This document shows, piece by piece, positions 1 to 9,565 of a stretch of DNA of 64,000 bases (the first letter of the stretch is position 1; every line of letters begins with the position of its first letter). A model generated the notes under the pieces. The model searched no databases, was not told the origin of the DNA, and saw nothing but the letters and a program-made list of their open reading frames with translations. Origin of the DNA: Flavobacterium kingsejongi (GTDB taxonomy: Bacteria; Bacteroidota; Bacteroidia; Flavobacteriales; Flavobacteriaceae); contig NZ_CP020919.1 in the NCBI RefSeq assembly GCF_003076475.1, forward strand, positions 2,790,001 to 2,854,000, written 5' to 3'. Made by a program: the position numbers and the translations under genes.

Positions 1-2051
1 TGGGAATCTCCCTGAACAGACCAAGACCGGGAATCCGTTGCATTAGGATTCGCGATTGTTTTTAAAACTGGCGCGACAATAGAGTTTGTAGTCCTTAATT
101 CGTTTTCAAATATTTTTTGACCTTGTATAGTTTGGTTGCCTGTGGTTCTTACCGTCCCCGGATCAGGGTTGGTCGAAGTAAAAATGGTACCTAATTGTAC
201 GCTATCCACCATTGCTTTTAATTGGCTCCCGTCCCATCCAATACGGATAAGATTCCCACCCCAACCGGGAAAGCCTCCGGACACTACCTGTTGCTCATTC
301 ATTACCTGATTCAATCCCAGGTATGTTTTTACAGAAATAGCATTTGCCGGAATCCACTTTGAAGTATTGAGGCTTCTGGCCATGATCAAACTGATATCAC
401 CCACAGCTGCAGGGGTATCTTCATAGGGAACGCCTCCAAGCCCATTGGATTGTACTGAAACAATGTTCCATATTGATCCCGGAATCGCATTGCCGCCGTT
501 CGTATCAACTTTGTTTGCTTGCAAAGTATTGATCGAGTTGTATTGCGCCAAATTAACATCGTCGATCCCATTAAGGTAAGATTGCAAGCCGGTGATGTTT
601 CCGATTGATAGTATTACAGAAGATATCGGATGCCCCTCAGTATCGCGGAGTTCTAATAAATAAGGGTTGCCGCCATTAAACGCAATGCTTTTTGCCAGGT
701 TAGAAACAAATGCCGACACGGGTACCTCCGATAGTATTTCCCCAGCATCATTTCTTAGCTCCAACATTTCCGTCGCATCATTATAAAAGAAAGTCGTGCC
801 CTCATTATTTAAAAAAGCAACGTTCAATGTGGCCAGAGTGTCTCCGGAACCATTTTGCAAATAGACTTCCTGTGCTGCTTGGTTAGCTATCAGGTTCAAC
901 CCATTGATATTATCATATATGTCGGCTAAAAGGGCTATATCCCCATTTTTATTTTGAAATGACTGATTTTTATTTCCGGTGAATCCACCAGAAATCCCGG
1001 CTATATTTAATGTACCAGCACCTTTTGCGATTTGAATTAAATTTCTTCTTACTCCGATGTATTCATTTCCACTATTTGCCTGGGCAAATACCCCATTACC
1101 AGTAATGGTTGTGTGAGATCCGGTTCCTGTGAATTCAGCTGTTTTTGTTGTTGTACTTCCGGCTGTTAATACACTTTCTAAATTTTGAGTACCATTAGAT
1201 AATAATTCCAGTCTATTTTGCCCTGCTGAATACCTATACTGAGCAATACCACCGGCCGGTATAGAAATATCCCCCATCCAGTTGTTAAAAAATTTAACAA
1301 AATCACCGGCAAAATTATTACGTATTATCAGATTAGCGGTTCCAGAATTTATATAAGTAAAAACAATACCGTCGTAGATATTATCTGGATCACCATTGAA
1401 ATACATGCCCGTAATCTGGGTAGTATTATTTGTAAATCGGATTGTAGTTTTTTGATAAAAGTTTACTGCCCCGTAGTTTCCGGAAACTGCAAATATTTGT
1501 TCGCCTTTTTCAGATTTCGGAATATAGAAAACACCAATTTCAGGATCGGTAGGATCACTTATATTTGAATCCGAAATTAACAATTCTGTAACTAAGACAG
1601 TATTGAAGGGTATATTGGGTCTTAAAGCAATGCCATTTCTTTCCAAACCAGTTATTCTTACAAGCTGAGATGCTGTATTTAAAACGATGATATCTCTTCT
1701 TATTTTCCCAGTCTCACATAATGGAATAGGAATAGCAGTTTCTATTAAAGTAGAATATATTATGTTGTTTATTGAACCTTGAAGTGGCGGAACTTTTAAC
1801 TCATTTTCATCTAAATATATTTCCCCATCTATTGAAATCAATCTATTGTAGGCACCTTGATTAACAGCAGAAATGATCTTTTGTATTTCTAAGCTTTCTG
1901 AGACCCCATCTTTAGAAACATGAAATTTAGAATGAGGATCAATTGTTATTTGTTCCGGAAGTTCTTCAATCCTTTTTGCATTAATTGTTATTGCATTAAG
2001 GGCTAAAGTTATTTGTTGTAGCTTTTCAGTGACAAATGATTGAAAACTCAT
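1..2051 (-). CDS. Phage tail fibre-like protein, 3' end outside window
   Basis: The frame is open from an ATG at 2051 to the left edge without a stop, at least 683 residues. The N-terminus is MSFQSFVTEKLQQ, with a short helical segment, followed by a long beta-rich, Gly/Asn/Thr-rich body typical of phage fibres or appendages. There are recurring sub-motifs around LELRNDAGE and LELRDTEGHP, and late segments (for example QTIQGQKIFENEL) that resemble text common in Bacteroidota prophage fibres. It is the most distal gene of the minus-strand tail cluster, where receptor-binding proteins usually sit. I infer a virion appendage and cannot name a family. The C-terminal end, where a chaperone or receptor-binding domain would be expected, is not visible. 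Confidence 0.6.
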   Translation of the reverse strand, partial: MSFQSFVTEKLQQITLALNAITINAKRIEELPEQITIDPHSKFHVSKDGVSESLEIQKIISAVNQGAYNRLISIDGEIYLDENELKVPPLQGSINNIIYSTLIETAIPIPLCETGKIRRDIIVLNTASQLVRITGLERNGIALRPNIPFNTVLVTELLISDSNISDPTDPEIGVFYIPKSEKGEQIFAVSGNYGAVNFYQKTTIRFTNNTTQITGMYFNGDPDNIYDGIVFTYINSGTANLIIRNNFAGDFVKFFNNWMGDISIPAGGIAQYRYSAGQNRLELLSNGTQNLESVLTAGSTTTKTAEFTGTGSHTTITGNGVFAQANSGNEYIGVRRNLIQIAKGAGTLNIAGISGGFTGNKNQSFQNKNGDIALLADIYDNINGLNLIANQAAQEVYLQNGSGDTLATLNVAFLNNEGTTFFYNDATEMLELRNDAGEILSEVPVSAFVSNLAKSIAFNGGNPYLLELRDTEGHPISSVILSIGNITGLQSYLNGIDDVNLAQYNSINTLQANKVDTNGGNAIPGSIWNIVSVQSNGLGGVPYEDTPAAVGDISLIMARSLNTSKWIPANAISVKTYLGLNQVMNEQQVVSGGFPGWGGNLIRIGWDGSQLKAMVDSVQLGTIFTSTNPDPGTVRTTGNQTIQGQKIFENELRTTNSIVAPVLKTIANPNATDSRSWSVQGDS

Positions 2052-2294
2052 GATTCATAGCGTTTTATTATTTACAAAAGTAAGAAATAAATACCTCTAT
2101 TTATAATCATTCTAAATAGACTTGACATATTTACAAAATTTAATTCCTTTCTCTGTTAAAATTAAACCTTGACTATCATTTGAATGAACCCGCTAACATA
2201 AATTAAATTTATTTAATCGTTTTGTGGGAAACCGTAAGGAAATTAATTTTTTTATTTCGAATAGATTAACCAGCAATTATTTATGCAGAATAAT

Positions 2295-2302
2295 TATCTT
2301 TG
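2295..2302 (+). promoter_or_regulatory. Possible -7 element TATCTTTG
   Basis: TATCTTTG fits the Bacteroidota -7 consensus TAnnTTTG. It lies 4 bases before the ATG at 2307, so transcription would begin at about that ATG and give a leaderless message. No good -33 TTTG is visible at the right distance. Confidence 0.3.
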
Positions 2303-2306
2303 TGGT

Positions 2307-2522
2307 ATGGCAATACTTTTTTTATTTGTTGTTTTTGTTGGCGGTGGCTGGATGGTGGGAAAGCTATTTGGCAGTATTTTTTTTAATCGAACTAAGAACG
2401 GACAGACACCAAGAAGATATATTGATCGATCCAATAATATTGTTCATCATCATCACCATCATTACCATGATAATAGAAGTGTCAATATTAATGGCGAAGA
2501 ATTTAAAAATATTCAAAAATAA
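2307..2522 (+). CDS. Small His-rich membrane protein
   Basis: A 71-residue product from the ATG at 2307; an in-frame ATG at 2283 would give 79. It has one N-terminal hydrophobic segment (AILFLFVVFVGGGW), then a polar stretch with HHHHHHYHDN and a polar C-terminus (VNINGEEFKNIQK). It is the only plus-strand gene in the left prophage arm, and a strong terminator follows 30 bases after its stop. It could be a small phage envelope or metal-binding protein; the family is not recognised. The 2307 start is preferred because it begins directly at the membrane segment and sits next to the possible promoter. An overlapping ORF in another frame (from 2224) is less credible. Confidence 0.5.
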   Translation: MAILFLFVVFVGGGWMVGKLFGSIFFNRTKNGQTPRRYIDRSNNIVHHHHHHYHDNRSVNINGEEFKNIQK

Positions 2523-2551
2523 AGCGTACTCCATTTTTATCGGTGGTACTT

Positions 2552-2584
2552 AAAACCCTCCTGGTTGCAGACAGGAGGGTTTTT
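2552..2584. terminator. Bidirectional intrinsic terminator
   Basis: A perfect 12-bp inverted repeat, AAAACCCTCCTG at 2552-2563 and its complement at 2572-2583, with an 8-base loop. It is flanked by T on one side and A on the other. It lies between convergent genes ending at 2522 (plus) and 2587 (minus) and can serve both. Confidence 0.85.
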
Positions 2585-2586
2585 AC

Positions 2587-4581
2587 TTAGTATCTCATAT
2601 AGCCAGAATCAGTTTCGATTAATCCCGGTACCTCAATTGCACTTCCATCATAATCAAGGCTGCCGCTATTTTGACTATTATACACACCACCGGTTTTGAT
2701 CATTGTTGCAGTAAGCACATATAGATTTGAATCTTCCAGCGGACCTTCAGTATTTAAACTTGCATTTTTTACATATCCAACATCATTTATGAGAACCTTT
2801 TCATGGGAAAGTGCCAAGCAGGCTTTACGCCACAGTTCTTTTGTGAGTGGTTCAAAGAGGAAATCGTCTACTTCGTATAAATCAGCATTCAAAAGGATAG
2901 CATTGGTATCAGTTTTATGAACTTCACTTTCCTGATCAGTACGGCCAGAAACCTTTGTAAATGGCAATCTAATTCGATGCTGGATTCCGGTACTATACAT
3001 TATATCTGTATTGGTCGTATTCCAATACTGTATTTCCATTACATCATCATGCTTAACCTTTATCCATAACTGTTCACTCAAATGAGTTATCACTGGAAAT
3101 GATGCGCTTGAGTTTACTAATTTCACTTGGATTCGCTGGTCAATATAATTGAACATATCAATTTCAAATTCATACACCTCATAGTTGAACCGGTTGAATA
3201 TTGATCCTACGCGAATCAGCTCCAATAAAGTTGATGGATATGTAATTACTAACACTTCGGCATTTTTGCTTTCATCATAAATAATCTCTTCTATCAGGAA
3301 CCATCCATTATTCATATTGACATAATTTCCAGAAATAGCCCATTCAGGAAGGTTACCATTCAAGGCATGTGAACCAATAATGGCCCCTGAATTATAATCA
3401 TAGATATTACCTGAGACAAAATATATTCCAGTCCGGCCACCACCTAAGTTATATCTTCGGGCATCTCGTCTGTCTGTAATTCCAATATTGTTGGTCATCT
3501 TAACTACTGGCACGTTGACTTCTGTCAAATCTCCTTTAATTACAGTTGCAATATTTGAGTTATAATTTGACTTGAACTGTGTTGTGATGATATCAGCCGA
3601 TTGAAATTGCTGGACTTCTTTGTAAGGTACCAGGACATCAACCTCGCAACTTAAAGTGTTTTCATCATTCTTATAATTTGCGCTATCACCGAAGGTTATC
3701 CTATTAGCAAATCTTATGGAATTGGATTTTGAAATGTAAAAATATGGATTTTGGACCCCAAATTCATCAACAATGAAAGGCAGAGTAATTGAACACCCAT
3801 AATTATCCCGTACATGCAAAGTATAGGAATCTGCTATCAGCCCGGCATATATGTTACTTGGTTGCCAGGTAGCATTATCCAATGAATATTCAAGGGTAAG
3901 CCCTGCGACATTTATTGAGTTAATTACAACTGTTCCCCCGTTCGGGCTTGTATTTATTGTTAGGCTAAAATTTGAAGCATTTAATGTGTCAGGTGATTGA
4001 AATGATCTTGTTATCTGTGTTCCGCCCGCATTCTTTAATATGATATCTCCGATTTGAGATCTGAATACCTCTATTATAAGCGGGTTTGAATTATTCGATA
4101 ATACCTCAACTGGAGATAACATTTGAATAGCTAATGAGCTGGTTTGAATACTCATTTTAATTCGGTTACACTGGTTTGTATCCGCAGGTAAAAAATTGAC
4201 AGATGTAACAGAAAAAGGATCTGAAGTATTATTGACTATTTCGAATGTAACAGTACCATTGCTTTGGGGTAAATGAAATCCAAAATCAGGACTATTTACC
4301 GTGATCGAAACTATATTCAGTTCCCTGCTTATCGTATAGAAATTGGTAGAATTAAAATCAAGACTTATAGCAGCAAAATAGTTGATGGCACTTCTTTCAC
4401 CACCTATGTACGTCGGTATCCCCGAGGAAACTTCACCAAATCCGGCACGTAGTCCTACCCATGTTTCCTCTAAATATATACTAAGTTCACCAGGATTTGT
4501 GAGATTCTTTAAAGCAAATTTCACAAAGGCCCCTGTGTAAATATCGTTTACGAATTTTATTTTTATAACTGAATTTGCCAT
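2587..4581 (-). CDS. Phage tail protein with SprB-like motif (paralogue of 21822-23723)
   Basis: 664 residues, predicted beta-rich, no signal peptide. Residues about 60-75 carry IGGERSAINYFAA, matching AGERSAINFVAS in the 633-residue protein at 21822-23723. In the middle, YSLDNATWQPS followed by SYTLHVRDNYGC resembles the repeat of Bacteroidota SprB-type adhesins and PKD-like domains; the 633-residue protein has a similar YSIDGLNFQAW and IRDRLGC. It lies 4 bases downstream of the hub-like gene and ahead of the terminator at 2552, so it is probably the last gene of a late transcript, with the fibre gene (start 2051) transcribed separately. I infer a virion surface or distal-tail protein; no enzymatic motif was seen. 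Confidence 0.55.
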   Translation of the reverse strand: MANSVIKIKFVNDIYTGAFVKFALKNLTNPGELSIYLEETWVGLRAGFGEVSSGIPTYIGGERSAINYFAAISLDFNSTNFYTISRELNIVSITVNSPDFGFHLPQSNGTVTFEIVNNTSDPFSVTSVNFLPADTNQCNRIKMSIQTSSLAIQMLSPVEVLSNNSNPLIIEVFRSQIGDIILKNAGGTQITRSFQSPDTLNASNFSLTINTSPNGGTVVINSINVAGLTLEYSLDNATWQPSNIYAGLIADSYTLHVRDNYGCSITLPFIVDEFGVQNPYFYISKSNSIRFANRITFGDSANYKNDENTLSCEVDVLVPYKEVQQFQSADIITTQFKSNYNSNIATVIKGDLTEVNVPVVKMTNNIGITDRRDARRYNLGGGRTGIYFVSGNIYDYNSGAIIGSHALNGNLPEWAISGNYVNMNNGWFLIEEIIYDESKNAEVLVITYPSTLLELIRVGSIFNRFNYEVYEFEIDMFNYIDQRIQVKLVNSSASFPVITHLSEQLWIKVKHDDVMEIQYWNTTNTDIMYSTGIQHRIRLPFTKVSGRTDQESEVHKTDTNAILLNADLYEVDDFLFEPLTKELWRKACLALSHEKVLINDVGYVKNASLNTEGPLEDSNLYVLTATMIKTGGVYNSQNSGSLDYDGSAIEVPGLIETDSGYMRY

Positions 4582-4585
4582 ATCA

Positions 4586-6901
4586 CTATCTATTTGCTTT
4601 TAAAACTGTCCAAATCCCTTTACCGTTAGGCTTTAGGTTGAACAGATATCCTTTTTCTAACTCGTTTTTTTCATTCATAAATTCAACCAACCCATAAAAG
4701 TTTGGAATTTCTCTTCCCAAGATTGTAGTCGTACCTTCAACCATTTGCATTATTCCAAAATCACAAATATGTTCGAATTCTATTTCCTCCGGAAAGAAAC
4801 GAGCTCTTTGCAGTTCGGAATTTATAATATTTCCATTTTCAGCATATTCATTACCATTCCCAGGAGTAGACGTTGGCATCAAATTATAACCAGAATCACT
4901 TCTAAGTTTGGTTTTTAAATTACTATTCGCAGTGGAGCTGCCATAACGGACATAATCAGTAATGTATGTTTTGAAGCCACCCGCGTACCACCAACTATGC
5001 CGTAATAAAATATTAAATGGAGAAAACCGAAGATTAGTTGCTGTTTCCGGTGAAAACACGCCCGTTGGAGCACTAACAAAATCATCCTGCCATGTTCTTT
5101 GGCTATATATGTTTCCGTTCTTTCTTTTAAGGTCCATCAGGAATATATTATCATCGTAAGGAGTATCTTCCGTATTATTCAAATCTTTTTGTTTTCTCCT
5201 GGCAAATTCCATCCCATAAGCATCTGCACGATATTTGGACAATTTGGAATAAGTAGATTTTATCCTATTGATGATAGTTGTAAAATTTGATTTAGCGTTA
5301 TACTCATCAAGTCCCATAGCTTCTTCATAATCCCCGCCTTGCTCATATCCAATTTCTAAAGCAGAATAATACTTATCTGTGGCAACCGTTCGCTTGACAT
5401 TATTTACTTGATAAGGCAGCCTAATAGTCACATTATTATTATAGAAATAGCTTAGTTCTTCAAGTCGGATTCTTTCCTTATATCCTACGGTTTCAATGCC
5501 AATTCCCACATTCCACACAGCATCTAATGATGTAATGAAATCTTTGAATGAAGTCGTAAGAGGCTTAAAAAGGTTTTCAACTTTAGGAGGGCCAATAGTT
5601 GGTATTGGCAATTTGTCAAATCCTCTGACCCAAAAACCATGAGCCATACCAGTCAATGATGCTTTCCCGTCCTTTGAATATCCTATATCGGTTCTTCCCA
5701 ATAAATCAGAGAAAAGAGCACTGCTTTGATTTGTACTTATTGCAATAAGCCGCTCACACATTTCATGTGCTAATAATGCCTTAGTAGATGTTTTATCAAA
5801 ACGGCTATCTTCTTCCAGGGATAGTTTCCCAGATATCTCAGTTGCTATTGTTTCCATAGCCGCATTAGATCCACCATTATTAGCAAAATCAGTTCTATTC
5901 ATCAATTCTAAAGAAATGCTATCACCAGGAGCAAGGTCAATTGTACCTGACCAATCCGGTACCGATAACATTTGATTGTTCCGTGTGTAAAATGATGCTA
6001 AACTTTTATGGCCATGTCGCGGTCCCACATCAAAATATAAAAGAGGGATCCTGTTTTTAAAATCTAATGTTCCTCCATTTGAATAAACACCTATATACAT
6101 TCCATAAGATGTGACTTCTGCGTCATCTGCCAGGTCAATGCTGTTTTCTTTGAAACCAAATCTAAATTTCATTTCTTGAACATCAATTTTTACAGTTCTT
6201 GATCTGTTAGAGTTAAGAAAGAACATCATACCTATATTTCCATTATCATAGGTACCATTAACTTCAACGTATGTAGCCTCAACATTATCATGTGATTTAT
6301 TAACTAAAGAAAGAGGAACACCAACACTTTCAGCCCTTACATTCCCCGCATTACTTTGTACCCTTGTAGAAGCATAATCATCAGGTGTCATTACTTCAAA
6401 AGTACTTTTCAGAAATATGCTTCGGCCAATAAGCTCAACGGTTTTTGTTTCTAATGGCAGGATTGGTTTACCATCCATAGTATCTAATCGGTCAATCTCA
6501 ATCTTTTCAGTTTCTCTTGACTTAAGGAGCGGTTCAATGCCACCGGAGTTGAATTTTACAGATACTTGATTTCCTTCACGCTGCCAGGTAGAAAGGTCCA
6601 GATATCCTCGATATGTCAAAGTCCATATATCAGTTTGCGGATGCTTCTCATCTCTTATTAATTCAATTTCAGAGTTTATACCATAAAGATCATATTCAAG
6701 TTGAATAAAGTCAGCTGCACTATCTACAAATTTAAGTGAGTTTGAAAACTTAGCAATTACACCATGATATTGTTCGTGTCTGGAAAGTTCTTTCTCGTCG
6801 GTATTCCAACCCACAGGTTCTGTTATAATAAGGGAGCCTGTATTTTTAGATCTAAGAGTATATCGTACTCTATCGTTATATGATAATTGAAAGTTTGGCA
6901 T
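4586..6901 (-). CDS. Phage tail hub/baseplate-like protein
   Basis: 771 residues. The start ATG (6901-6899) overlaps the stop of the tape-measure gene as TAATG, so the two are translationally coupled. The N-terminus has beta-strand patterns (LSYNDRVRYTLRSKNTGS, LTYRGYLDLSTW, VSVKFNSGGIEPLL) like the large proteins that follow tape-measure genes in Bacteroidota prophages. I infer a distal-tail/hub role from size and position. A second, different protein of similar style is at 20303-21822. No lysozyme or peptidase motif was noticed. Confidence 0.5.
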   Translation of the reverse strand: MPNFQLSYNDRVRYTLRSKNTGSLIITEPVGWNTDEKELSRHEQYHGVIAKFSNSLKFVDSAADFIQLEYDLYGINSEIELIRDEKHPQTDIWTLTYRGYLDLSTWQREGNQVSVKFNSGGIEPLLKSRETEKIEIDRLDTMDGKPILPLETKTVELIGRSIFLKSTFEVMTPDDYASTRVQSNAGNVRAESVGVPLSLVNKSHDNVEATYVEVNGTYDNGNIGMMFFLNSNRSRTVKIDVQEMKFRFGFKENSIDLADDAEVTSYGMYIGVYSNGGTLDFKNRIPLLYFDVGPRHGHKSLASFYTRNNQMLSVPDWSGTIDLAPGDSISLELMNRTDFANNGGSNAAMETIATEISGKLSLEEDSRFDKTSTKALLAHEMCERLIAISTNQSSALFSDLLGRTDIGYSKDGKASLTGMAHGFWVRGFDKLPIPTIGPPKVENLFKPLTTSFKDFITSLDAVWNVGIGIETVGYKERIRLEELSYFYNNNVTIRLPYQVNNVKRTVATDKYYSALEIGYEQGGDYEEAMGLDEYNAKSNFTTIINRIKSTYSKLSKYRADAYGMEFARRKQKDLNNTEDTPYDDNIFLMDLKRKNGNIYSQRTWQDDFVSAPTGVFSPETATNLRFSPFNILLRHSWWYAGGFKTYITDYVRYGSSTANSNLKTKLRSDSGYNLMPTSTPGNGNEYAENGNIINSELQRARFFPEEIEFEHICDFGIMQMVEGTTTILGREIPNFYGLVEFMNEKNELEKGYLFNLKPNGKGIWTVLKANR

Positions 6902-9565
6902 TAGCTCCAGTTTTTATTTTTAGATTTCCATATCTCGTGAGGAATATCAATTTTTGGCATATTAACAATTACGTTTTGTTTTTGATTTTTGATAGCTTTA
7001 GTATTCTCCCTCATCTCTTTTAAAATTTCTTCATTGAAACCAGGATCAAAATACTGAGATGCTTGAAAATCTGTCAACATACGTCCCTGATTATTAATAT
7101 TAGCCATCATAGCACCATATTGTAATTGTTTTTGATAATCTTCCATAGATTTGTGGACCTTATCACCGGCGTATAGTTGAATCAGAGTATCAGTAGCAGG
7201 AGTAATAAAAACTTCCCCAGATTTACGCTCAACAACCTCGGGTATACCACCATCTCCAACAATAGCTTTCTCCTTCGGTCCATTTTTTCGACCATCTTTA
7301 TACTTAGGAATAGGAGTTGCTAAAACAGCTGCAGTATTTACCGCGCCAATGGCTCCTACCAAGATTGCGGCTGCACTTCCAGCTATAGGACCTAATTGCG
7401 CATAAGCCTGCATTATACCTAATGCCGTAGCTGTACCGATATTTACAATTTTTAGTGCTTTATCAAATATTGCCTGTTTGACCTGTTCCTTTCTTTTTTT
7501 CTTCTCTAATTCTTCACGTCTTTTTTCTTGCTCTTTTTCAATGACTTTTGTTTGAGAATCATCACCTTTGGCTGCTTCAAGGAGTTTTTTATAATATTCA
7601 TCACTTTTTGCAATTTCATCATCAATATTTGAAATCTTTTTTTCGAATAAAGCATTAGCAAAATCACCCAATGAATTGGTTAAATCTTGTGACATTTCAA
7701 TAATAATATCTCGAAATGCTCTTTCGGATTCAATCTTATCCTCAACTCCTACAATATATTTTTCATTACCTAATTCATTAAATGCTGTTTTTGCAACTAC
7801 AAGATCATTCTCTAACTTTTCTCTCAGTTGAGCAGATATCCTGTCAGCCTCTACTTTTTTGTCATTAGTAAGTAATTCATTTTGCAAATTATCAATCTGC
7901 AATTTTAAAGCGAGCATGGCACCACGCTTTTTAATAGCAAGCATTCTTTGCTCATGCTCTTCAGCTGCCTGTTCTATTAACTCCGCATTTTTACCTGCTA
8001 AATTTAGAGCTTGTTGGTAAATATCGTTTTCAACTAATAATGCTTTCTGAATTTTAGTATCCTCCAATATTTTTAGTCGTTCTATTTTCTTTTGGACTAA
8101 TTCAACCTCTTTATCATTGATTGCCTGTCTATCTAATAAGTCTTTTTCTTGAAGTATTTTTTTATCAGCATAATATTTTTCAAGAATTAGCTTCTCATCA
8201 GATGTCATTTTTTCTGTTGCAACTTTCCCATCAACAAGTGCTCTTACTTTGACCTTAGCATCTTCTATGAATGCGTCCTGTTTTGCTTTACTAAGTTTTT
8301 GAAGATCTCTTTTGTCCAGCTGATAATTTAGCAATTCGAATTCTAAAGTTTCTTTGCTTTTAGATTGACGCAGTTGCTCATTGTTAAATTGAGCCTCTAA
8401 TCTTTCATCAAGATTTTTCTTATCACTATCAATTATTTTCTGATTTGCATCGATTTCATTTTGATATCTGAATTGAGTAAGCTGATAAAGAGCATCGCGC
8501 AATTCTTTCATTCGTTTTATACGATCGTTTGTTTCCTTTTTATCAACAGCCCCAGCTTTTTTGTCGCTATATATCAAATCTCTTTCTGCTTTTAATTTTG
8601 CTATTTCTGCTTTGATTTCCTGACCTCTATTTCCGGATTTAGCAGATAGTTCTTTGATTTTATCCTCTTGCTCTTTGATTAACCCATCTATAACTTCTAT
8701 TGTTCTTTCGGCATCCGGATCAACTTTTCCACCGGCACCGTCATTCAGTTGCTTCTGAACTGAAAGCCTCCTTTGAAGAGTCTCAATGTTTTTATTTGTT
8801 AAAGCAAGGTTTTCTTCATTGGCTATTCTGGCTTTGAGATATATTTTGAGTTCATCATTAGTTAGATCGCGCCATAGTCGGAAGACGGTATTCTGCACCT
8901 TCAGTACATCATTTCTTCGGGTGATAACACCGATACCTTCTAATTTTAAACCATTCGCATCTTCTTCAGTTACATTTAATATCCGTGTTGTTTTCTCATA
9001 CTCCTTAAGATTTGCAATGTTTTCTTTGATCTTTTCCTTAGTCTCAATTTCGTATAGCTTGCGTTTTGATTCGATATACACTTTTGTTTTTGCAGTATTA
9101 ATCTCGAGAGCTTTGCCATATTGGTCCATCTTAGTAGTTGAACCCGGTACCGTTTTACTGAGTATATCCAAGATGGCATTTAGCTCTTTTTGCTCAGCGG
9201 TATTTCGGTTGGTTTTTTTTATCAATTCCTCATATCGGTCTGATAATTTCCCGATTGAAATAATGTTTTTATCATTAATATCTCGGTTTTTCAAAAACTC
9301 AGCCGTGTCTCGCTTCACAGCTTCTTGATGGGCTTTAAGTTTCCGGTTCTGTTCTTCGATAGATTCATTAAATTTGTTGAAGTAGTAGATTGCCGCAACT
9401 ATAGCTGCAATTATAAGCCCCAACGTATTTGCTTTAAGAATAGCTGTAAAACGTAACCAAGCCGCGCTGGCGATATTGGTTGCTACAGTATTTGCACCTT
9501 GTGCTACAGTAACAGTTTCCACGGCCATAGTGTTTTGAGCTTGGGCAACTGCATTAGTTGAAGTA
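6901..9565 (-). pseudogene. Tape-measure protein, 5' part lost at IS256
   Basis: At least 887 residues of a tape-measure protein. The frame stays open upstream of the ATG at 9528 (TSTNAVAQAQNT) right up to the IS256 end at 9566, so the N-terminal part has been removed. Residues about 20-55 from the 9528 ATG form a hydrophobic stretch (LRFTAILKANTLGLIIAAIV) followed by YYFNKF, then several hundred residues of Lys/Glu-rich coiled coil, a second hydrophobic region (TATALGIMQAYAQLGPIAGS) and a GDGGIPEVVE segment. This is the normal C-terminal layout of Bacteroidota tape-measure proteins, which set tail length. The missing start suggests no functional tail is made from this locus. Confidence 0.75.

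Noticed and set aside
2451..2470. Six histidine codons as a vector His-tag contamination
   Set aside because: The codons continue into a natural phage-like protein without vector sequence, linker or cloning sites.
2224..2553. A 109-residue plus-strand frame from a GTG
   Set aside because: Overlaps the better 71-residue gene in another frame. Its hydrophobic text arises from the His codons read out of phase, and it runs into the terminator.
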